From positions 1-14,737 of the forward strand of contig JAITVC010000275.1 in NCBI GenBank assembly GCA_031286005.1: DNA of 14,737 nucleotides, read 5' to 3'. The position numbers and the translations under genes are program-made. Of this stretch, positions 7,530-12,182 are shown one piece after another; positions within the stretch are counted from its first letter, which is position 1; each line of letters starts with the position of its first letter. This DNA is from Bacteroidales bacterium (GTDB lineage Bacteria; Bacteroidota; Bacteroidia; Bacteroidales; P3). The notes beneath the pieces were generated by a model. That model was not told the DNA's origin, ran no database searches, and saw nothing but the letters and a program-made list of their open reading frames with translations.

Positions 7530-8024
7530 TTAATTTTTTCTGAATTTGTGCCACACGACGTGGCACCACCGTTGTTTTTTTTTCTTGAATAATTTTTCCA
7601 AATTCACTCCTTCCCTAATATCGTTTATTAGTTCTTTTTTACATTTTTCAGAACTCTCAAAATGCTTATTTATGTCTTCTTTATCTAATGCATTAGCATC
7701 TACTTCGTAATAAACCGCAATAATATCTTCATTACAAAAAGAATTAATTGATGCTGTTACATCATAATATAAATCCCAATATCCATCCGGCAATGTTGTT
7801 AATTGTTCGTTTTTATTCAAATCTCGTTGCTTTCGTACTAGTTTAAACAAATCCACAAGTAATTTTATTTTGTGTTGCCTCAATTCTTTTGCTATTTCAT
7901 TTTTTCTATTCAGATATGCAATCCAAAACCAACCTGCTACGACAACGATAGCGGCAATCATTGCTCCAATTATCTGTGAAAAATTGGAATTTATATCCAT
8001 AATAAAATTAAAATTTACATTCAT
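7530..8024 (-). CDS. Unknown protein with one N-terminal membrane segment
   Basis: I do not recognise this 164-residue protein. Residues about 18-38 form a clear transmembrane helix (IIGAMIAAIVVVAGWFWIAYL), followed by the positive stretch NRKNEIAKELRQHK, so the bulk of the protein should be cytoplasmic. The rest looks alpha-helical and charged, ending in a lysine-rich tail. A second in-frame ATG at codon 9 (8000) is an equally plausible start; no strong ribosome-binding site decides between them. The gene is very AT-rich compared with purM and purN. It ends 14 bases before the RhuM-like gene and is probably co-transcribed with it. A nine-A run and an inverted repeat lie in its last codons, so the C-terminus may be variable or recently altered. 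Confidence 0.65.
   Translation of the reverse strand: MNVNFNFIMDINSNFSQIIGAMIAAIVVVAGWFWIAYLNRKNEIAKELRQHKIKLLVDLFKLVRKQRDLNKNEQLTTLPDGYWDLYYDVTASINSFCNEDIIAVYYEVDANALDKEDINKHFESSEKCKKELINDIREGVNLEKLFKKKKQRWCHVVWHKFRKN
7548..7566. repeat. Inverted repeat in the 3' end of the membrane-protein gene
   Basis: GTGCCAC (7548-7554) and GTGGCAC (7560-7566) are perfect complements around a 5-base ACGAC spacer. Together they encode part of the C-terminal tail of the membrane protein. On the plus strand the hairpin is followed within 8 bases by nine T (7575-7583), so it looks like a terminator facing antisense to the gene. It could also be a remnant of a small palindromic element. Confidence 0.6.
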
Positions 8025-8080
8025 AATGATTGAATTTTATTAGGTTTAAACCCCTCATAAATGTGGGTGTTAAAAAACGT

Positions 8081-8112
8081 AATTTTCAATTCTCCATTCT
8101 CCATTTTCAATT
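8081..8112. repeat. Short tandem repeat of 7-bp units overlapping the purM stop
   Basis: Read on the minus strand this is a chain of heptads of the form RAATKRA: GAATGGA-type units flanked by AATTGAA units. On the plus strand CTCCATT occurs twice in tandem (8092-8098, 8099-8105), bounded by ATTTTCAATT at 8082-8091 and 8103-8112. The purM TGA (8107-8109 on the plus strand) lies inside it, so the last residues of PurM are encoded by repeat sequence. Confidence 0.75.
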
Positions 8113-9132
8113 AATCCTCACCCCTTCCCCCTCAACAATCCTGCCTATTATCGAGGCCTTTTCCCCATGCGCCGTCAAGATTTCTATTGCTTTGTTGGCT
8201 TCGGTTTGGTTTAGGGCGATGACCATGCCGATGCCCATGTTGTAGATGTTGAACATTTCACGGTGGTTGATTTGGCCGTGGGTTTCGAGGAACGTGAAGA
8301 TGGGGAGGATGTCCCATGAGCCGTGTTGGATTTCTATCCCCTGCCCTTCTTTGACGATGCGGGGGATGTTTTCGTCAAATCCGCCGCCGGTGATGTGGCT
8401 GATGCCGTGTACTTCGCATTGAGCTACGACGGAGAGCACGGATTTGATATAGATTTTGGTTGGTGTGAGTAATACTTCGCCTAACGTCTTTCCGTTAAAT
8501 TCGGGGTATTTCTCCGAAAGGTTCAAACCGGCGTCTTTCACAACCTTGCGCACGAGGCTAAACCCATTGGAGTGTACTCCGCTTGATGCAATCCCAACTA
8601 ATACATCGCCTACGGCTACTTTGGAGCCATCAATCAGTTTGGATTTCTCTACGACGCCGCATGTGAATCCGGCAATATCATACTCTCCATCGGCATACAT
8701 ACCGGGCATTTCGGCCGTTTCGCCTCCGATGAGGGCGCATCCCGCCTGACGGCATCCTTCCGCCACACCGCTTACGATAGCCTCTATCTTGGTCGGCTCG
8801 TTGCTTCCTACGGCGATATAATCGAGAAAGTACAACGGCTCTGCGCCTTGTGCCAATACATCATTCACACACATCGCTACGGCATCAATGCCTATCGTGT
8901 CGTGCTTGTTGAGTTCAAAGGCGAGTTTTAATTTGGTGCCTACACCATCGGTTCCGCTGACGAGCACGGGCTCTTTCACGTTGAGCGCCGAGAGGTCGAA
9001 CATACCCCCGAAGGCACCGATATTGCCCATCACGCCCAAGCGTTGGGTGGAGGCTACGTGTTTCTTTATTCGTCGTACAACTTCGTAACCTGCTTCGAGG
9101 TTTACGCCTGCTTTTTCATAACTTTCGGCCAT
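8107..9132 (-). CDS. purM: Phosphoribosylformylglycinamidine cyclo-ligase (AIR synthetase)
   Basis: PurM closes the imidazole ring, converting FGAM to AIR with ATP. The 341-residue length is typical. Family landmarks are present in order: [13 protein letters not shown], the ATP/Mg region [19 protein letters not shown], the [11 protein letters not shown] glycine-rich motif, [25 protein letters not shown] and [14 protein letters not shown]. The enzyme works as a dimer in the cytosol. It lies downstream of purF on the same strand, separated by 93 bases filled with short repeats. Downstream, two non-purine genes stand between it and purN. The C-terminal end runs into a heptad repeat, without visible harm to the conserved core. 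Confidence 0.97.
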   Translation of the reverse strand: MAESYEKAGVNLEAGYEVVRRIKKHVASTQRLGVMGNIGAFGGMFDLSALNVKEPVLVSGTDGVGTKLKLAFELNKHDTIGIDAVAMCVNDVLAQGAEPLYFLDYIAVGSNEPTKIEAIVSGVAEGCRQAGCALIGGETAEMPGMYADGEYDIAGFTCGVVEKSKLIDGSKVAVGDVLVGIASSGVHSNGFSLVRKVVKDAGLNLSEKYPEFNGKTLGEVLLTPTKIYIKSVLSVVAQCEVHGISHITGGGFDENIPRIVKEGQGIEIQHGSWDILPIFTFLETHGQINHREMFNIYNMGIGMVIALNQTEANKAIEILTAHGEKASIIGRIVEGEGVRIN

Positions 9133-9141
9133 AATTATTTA

Positions 9142-9177
9142 GTTTGTAAAGTTCTTAAAGTTTGTAAAGTTTATAAA
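9142..9177. repeat. Four 9-bp tandem units in the purF-purM gap
   Basis: Units are GTTTGTAAA (9142), GTTCTTAAA (9151), GTTTGTAAA (9160) and GTTTATAAA (9169). The period is exactly 9 bp; two copies are identical and the others differ at one or two bases. They lie just upstream of the purM start on its coding strand, so they would be in the purM leader RNA. Confidence 0.8.
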
Positions 9178-9193
9178 AACGTTTATTAGACTT

Positions 9194-9221
9194 TTAATTT
9201 TTAATTCTTAATTTTTAATTC
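9194..9221. repeat. Perfect 14-bp tandem duplication (7-bp family), purF-purM gap
   Basis: TTAATTTTTAATTC occurs at 9194-9207 and again directly at 9208-9221. Each 14-mer is itself two related heptads. It begins 5 bases beyond the purF stop codon. The same unit appears in the opposite orientation upstream of purF at 10686-10710. Confidence 0.85.
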
Positions 9222-9225
9222 ATCA

Positions 9226-10620
9226 CTAATAAAGCGGTGTTGGGTATTTCCCTGTGAAGCAGGCTGTGCAGAGTTCTTTGCGGTTGCCGGCTTTGTAGAG
9301 TGCTTCGGGCGAAAGATAGGACAACGAATCTGCCCCTATACTTTCTCTTACTTTGTCCACATCTTTGAGGCGTGCGGCAATTAGCTCTTCGTAAGTTGCT
9401 GTATCTACCCCATAGTGGCAAGGATTTATCATCGCCGGACTTGCTATGCGCAGATGCACTTCTTTGGCGCCTGCTTGCTTGAGCATCCCTACAATCCGCT
9501 TGAGCGTTGTTCCGCGCACAATGGAATCGTCGATAAGGGCTACACGCTTGCCGTTGACAATCCCTCGAACGGCCGACAGTTTCATTCTCACGCCTTTCTC
9601 TCGCAACTCTTGCGAGGGCTGAATAAACGTGCGACCGATGTATTTATTTTTAATCAAGCCCATTTCGTAGGGAATGTCGCTTTCCTCGCTGTAACCCACC
9701 GCTGCGCTCAAACTCGAATCGGGCACGCCAATCACTATATCCGCATCAACGGGCGCTTCTCGATACAGCAATTTGCCGGTTTCCTTACGGAACGCATGAA
9801 CATTACAGCCTTCAATATCACTGTCGGGACGGGCAAAATAGATATATTCCATTGCACACATCTTGTGTTGCTTGAATTTTGAATAATCCACGCTTGTGAG
9901 TCCGTCTTTGTCAATAATCACAACCTCGCCCGGCTCAATGTCCCGTATGAACTCCGCACCCACCACATCAAATGCGCAGGTTTCGCTGCTCACCACATAA
10001 CCGCCGTTGAATTTTCCCAACGAAAGCGGTTTTAGGCCGTATTTGTCGCGACAGGCATACAAGCGGCTTGCCGTCATGATGATGAATGCAAAAGCGCCGT
10101 CTATCATATTCAAAGCATCCAAAAGCGACTCAATTCGGTCGTGGCTGTCGTTTTCCTTTTTGATGAGATGAGCGATAACCTCACTGTCGGACGTGGAATG
10201 AAACAGGCTTCCGCTTTTTTCCAAACGCTGTTTCAGCAGTTGGGAATTAACTAAACTTCCATTGTTGGCTAATGCGAAATCGCCTGTACTGTGTAGGAAT
10301 ACAAACGGCTGAACGTTGTTGAACCCGCCCCCATTATCGTTGGAATATAGTACATGACCGATGGCCATATCTCCGTGGAGTGTACTTAAGCTGGTTTCGT
10401 TAAATACTTCGGTAACCAAGCCCTCGCCTTTGATGCGTTTGAACGCACGGTTTTTAGCGCTCACAATGCCGCATCCTTGTTGGCCTCTGTGTTGCAAAGC
10501 ATGCAGGCCATAGTAGGTAAGTGTTGCCGCATCCTGCACGCCAAACACGCCGAACACGCCACATTCTTCACCCATATTTTTACTTTTAATAAACTCTGAT
10601 TGAGTTGTCAAATCTTCCAC
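9226..10620 (-). CDS. purF: Amidophosphoribosyltransferase (glutamine PRPP amidotransferase)
   Basis: PurF makes 5-phosphoribosylamine from PRPP and glutamine, the committed step of purine synthesis. The 464-residue protein is of the Bacillus/eukaryote type. A 19-residue propeptide precedes the catalytic Cys20 in EECGVFGV. Four cysteines fit the [4Fe-4S] ligands of this type: Cys255 (KMCAMEY), Cys401 (NPCHYG), and Cys451 and Cys454 (CTACFTGKYP). The PRPP loop ALIDDSIVRGTT is at 361-372 and the glutaminase domain contains HRGQQGCGI. Met16 is an alternative start that would leave a 3-residue propeptide; the first ATG is kept because a -7 promoter box lies 44 bases upstream of it. It is the first gene of the purine cluster here. 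Confidence 0.96.
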   Translation of the reverse strand: MEDLTTQSEFIKSKNMGEECGVFGVFGVQDAATLTYYGLHALQHRGQQGCGIVSAKNRAFKRIKGEGLVTEVFNETSLSTLHGDMAIGHVLYSNDNGGGFNNVQPFVFLHSTGDFALANNGSLVNSQLLKQRLEKSGSLFHSTSDSEVIAHLIKKENDSHDRIESLLDALNMIDGAFAFIIMTASRLYACRDKYGLKPLSLGKFNGGYVVSSETCAFDVVGAEFIRDIEPGEVVIIDKDGLTSVDYSKFKQHKMCAMEYIYFARPDSDIEGCNVHAFRKETGKLLYREAPVDADIVIGVPDSSLSAAVGYSEESDIPYEMGLIKNKYIGRTFIQPSQELREKGVRMKLSAVRGIVNGKRVALIDDSIVRGTTLKRIVGMLKQAGAKEVHLRIASPAMINPCHYGVDTATYEELIAARLKDVDKVRESIGADSLSYLSPEALYKAGNRKELCTACFTGKYPTPLY

Positions 10621-10663
10621 GTTATATTGTTTTTTCGTTCTGTAGAATGTTTTATAAACGATG

Positions 10664-10671
10664 CAAAGATA
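10664..10671 (-). promoter_or_regulatory. Putative -7 box of the purine cluster
   Basis: On the minus strand TATCTTTG (TAnnTTTG type), preceded by a T-tract and CG, lies 44 bases upstream of the purF ATG. The expected -33 position (about 10691-10695) is TTTTT rather than TTTG and falls inside a repeat. No PurR-like operator or riboswitch fold was recognised in the leader. Confidence 0.6.
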
Positions 10672-10685
10672 CGAAAAAAAATGAA

Positions 10686-10710
10686 GAATTAAAAATCAAG
10701 AATTAAAAGA
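10686..10710. repeat. 7-bp-family tandem repeat upstream of purF (inverted copy)
   Basis: GAATTAAAAATCAA (10686-10699) followed by GAATTAAAAGA (10700-10710). The first 14 bases are the reverse complement of the 9194-9221 unit with one change. The repeat covers the region where a -33 promoter element would be expected. Confidence 0.75.
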
Positions 10711-10714
10711 TTCT

Positions 10715-10758
10715 GTACCGGAGTTGTAGCAGACTTGATACGGAGTTGGTCGGTTTGG
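10715..10758. repeat. Degenerate 11-bp tandem repeat upstream of purF
   Basis: Aligned units are GTACCGGAGTT (10715), GTAGCAGACTT (10726), GATACGGAGTT (10737) and a degraded GGTCGGTTTGG (10748). The array is preceded by TTCT at 10711, as is the array at the right edge of the window. The 10621-10855 region contains no gene: it holds the purF promoter, two repeat blocks and a terminator. Confidence 0.6.
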
Positions 10759-10812
10759 ATTTTAACCGAATTTATAAGAAACCTAACAAAATGTCATAAG
10801 GCGCAATCTTTC

Positions 10813-10845
10813 GGAATAAAAAGGGCGGCGTTAAAAACGTCGCCC
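10813..10845 (-). terminator. Rho-independent terminator of the DUF2442 gene
   Basis: GGGCGGCGTT (10823-10832) pairs with AACGTCGCCC (10836-10845) around a 3-base loop, with one mismatch on the minus strand. On the minus strand the stem is followed by TTTTTATTCC. It begins 11 bases past the DUF2442 stop. Confidence 0.85.
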
Positions 10846-10855
10846 GACAGGGGAA

Positions 10856-11146
10856 TTAAGCATACTCCAATTTAGCATCAAACCGCCCTTCGTAAATGTC
10901 GAACGGGTCAATATCACACTCATTGTCGCCCCAAGCGAGTGTGCCTATTTCCGGGTCAATGTAAAATTGCTTAAACTTTGCCAATGGTGCGAATTTTCTC
11001 ACCAATTCCCAATTGCTTGTTTTAAAAAAATTCTCTAAGTCAACAACACGAACACTGTGATCAAAAAAGGTTACTTCAATCAAATAATCGTGCAAATATT
11101 TGGCTTGCACTACGGCTTGCGAATACGTGGCTACAGATGTTTTCAT
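10856..11146 (-). CDS. DUF2442 domain protein
   Basis: This 96-residue protein has the DUF2442 layout: a beta-rich N-terminal part that describes a binding strand pair (YLIEVTFFDHSVRVVDLENFF), the LAKFKQFYID segment, and the hallmark GTLAWGDNECDIDPFDIYE near residues 68-86. Its molecular function is unknown. DUF2442 genes are frequently found next to DUF4160 genes, and the pair has been suspected to be toxin-antitoxin-like, without proof that I know of. Here the ATG overlaps the (frame-corrected) end of a DUF4160 gene by four bases (ATGA), so it is the second gene of a coupled pair. A terminator follows. Confidence 0.88.
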   Translation of the reverse strand: MKTSVATYSQAVVQAKYLHDYLIEVTFFDHSVRVVDLENFFKTSNWELVRKFAPLAKFKQFYIDPEIGTLAWGDNECDIDPFDIYEGRFDAKLEYA

Positions 11147-11438
11147 TTTATACGTTTTGTTATTTCTATAATCTCAACTTTAACTCCTCGTTGTAATTGT
11201 TTGTAAGCAAACAGCAGGGCATTTTTATGCTTGGAAACAAAGGTTTTCAAATCGTTCATTTGCGATTTTGTAAATCGGCCTGTTTTTTCTTCATATCTTA
11301 CTGTGTATACCGTACCGTCTTTTCATATAAATACACCCTAACCACAGCGTTGCCGTGTATCGCATGAATATGAATCGGAAAATGATCTCCGGAAGGTACT
11401 GCGAAAATTATACCTAAATATTTATATACTTTTGACAT
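11143..11438 (-). pseudogene. DUF4160 protein gene, interrupted by a one-base frameshift
   Basis: Frame one starts at ATG 11438 (MSKVYKYLGIIFAVPSGDHF), contains the DUF4160 hallmark HFPIHIHAIHGN, and stops early at 11298-11300. Shifting frame at the four-A run (plus-strand TTTT at 11320-11323) restores a continuous protein: YEKDGTVYTVRYEEKTGRFT, then a helical DUF4160 C-terminus that ends at 11143 in a 4-base overlap with the DUF2442 start. One missing A would explain it: GAAAAAGAC has become GAAAAGAC. The restored product would be 98 residues, the family's normal length. It may be a real inactivation, a sequencing error, or less likely a slippage site. A longer reading of the frame upstream to 11624 would overlap the beta-barrel gene and is not credible. 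Confidence 0.82.
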
Positions 11439-11456
11439 GCCTATTACAATTCTCCG

Positions 11457-11464
11457 CAAAGATA
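11457..11464 (-). promoter_or_regulatory. Putative -7 box of the DUF4160-DUF2442 pair
   Basis: TATCTTTG on the minus strand, preceded by TTTTTTCG, lies 18 bases upstream of the DUF4160 ATG. This implies a very short leader. No clear -33 TTTG was seen. Confidence 0.5.
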
Positions 11465-11485
11465 CGAAAAAATTTTGAATTATGT

Positions 11486-12172
11486 TTACAGTCCGTTTCG
11501 GATTCGGTCTACAACCGGCGTGAATATCCCTATGCCTTTGTTTAGCTTGTAGCCTATGCTTAGGCTTACGGTAAATGTTTGCCCCGTGATTTTGCCACTG
11601 CTGTCGGGCGATTGGTTTTCCCAATCGGCAACGGGGTTGAAATTTAAATAGTAGTCGGCACGCAGTCCGAATTGAAAATTACCCGTATTTACCTTTACAC
11701 CGGCGCCGAGAATCATCCCTACCGACACGGCATTGAATCCATTCACGCTCTCGACTATATCGAAGTGTTGGCTGTGTTTGGCCAGATAGTCTAACCTTGG
11801 GCCGATGCTGACAAACGGGTAGTATATCTTGGCTACGGGATACTTGAAATCTGCGGTGGTGTTTACCGACAGATAGCTCAACGTGAGTTTATCCGTTTCG
11901 GATTGTTCCGAAAGGGAAACATCATGCATTCCGCCTTTGCGGATGAGGCCGATGTTAGACGAAATATTGAAATACGTGCGGTCGAAATAATCCATTCCTG
12001 CGAAAACGGAGTAGCCTACAAGGGTTTTATCGTGTATCGTGGTCGGCGTCATGAACCGCTCCAATTCCCAATTGAGTTTGGATATGGAAGGGCCGCCTTG
12101 CAGGGTAAGGATTTGGGCGTGGAGTGTGCTTGCGAGAGCTATGGTTATTAGGAATGTGATGGATTTTTTCAT
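11486..12172 (-). CDS. Outer-membrane beta-barrel protein (porin-like)
   Basis: The 228-residue protein starts with a signal peptide: MKKSITFLITIALASTLHAQ, with likely cleavage after HA. The mature part alternates polar and aromatic/aliphatic residues and Gly (GGPSISKLNW, FAGMDYFDRTYFNISSNIGLIRKGG, FVSIGPRLDYLA, VGMILGAGVKV, FQFGLRADYYLNF, FTVSLSIGYKL), typical of an eight- to ten-stranded barrel of the OMP_b-brl family in Bacteroidota. The function is unknown; it should sit in the outer membrane. The chain continues about a dozen residues past the last strand instead of ending in the usual terminal aromatic. It begins 10 bases after the LRR/T9SS gene and is probably co-transcribed with it. 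No terminator hairpin was seen after its stop. Confidence 0.82.
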   Translation of the reverse strand: MKKSITFLITIALASTLHAQILTLQGGPSISKLNWELERFMTPTTIHDKTLVGYSVFAGMDYFDRTYFNISSNIGLIRKGGMHDVSLSEQSETDKLTLSYLSVNTTADFKYPVAKIYYPFVSIGPRLDYLAKHSQHFDIVESVNGFNAVSVGMILGAGVKVNTGNFQFGLRADYYLNFNPVADWENQSPDSSGKITGQTFTVSLSIGYKLNKGIGIFTPVVDRIRNGL

Positions 12173-12182
12173 GGGGAAAAGG

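Noticed and set aside
6648..8031. AATGATT at 6648-6654 and 8025-8031 flanking the two accessory genes as a possible target-site duplication
   Set aside because: A 7-base AT-only-like word in very AT-rich DNA is expected by chance, and no terminal inverted repeats, transposase or integrase accompany it. It may be worth comparing with an empty site in a relative.
10621..10855. Possible purine riboswitch or PurR operator ahead of purF
   Set aside because: No purine-aptamer core or palindromic PurR-like box could be recognised; the stretch is explained by a -7 box, repeats and a terminator.
11298..11624. A 108-codon minus-strand open frame containing the start of the DUF4160 protein
   Set aside because: Its first 60 or so codons overlap the beta-barrel gene in another frame and look like nothing known. 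The DUF4160 match begins at the ATG at 11438, which is used instead.
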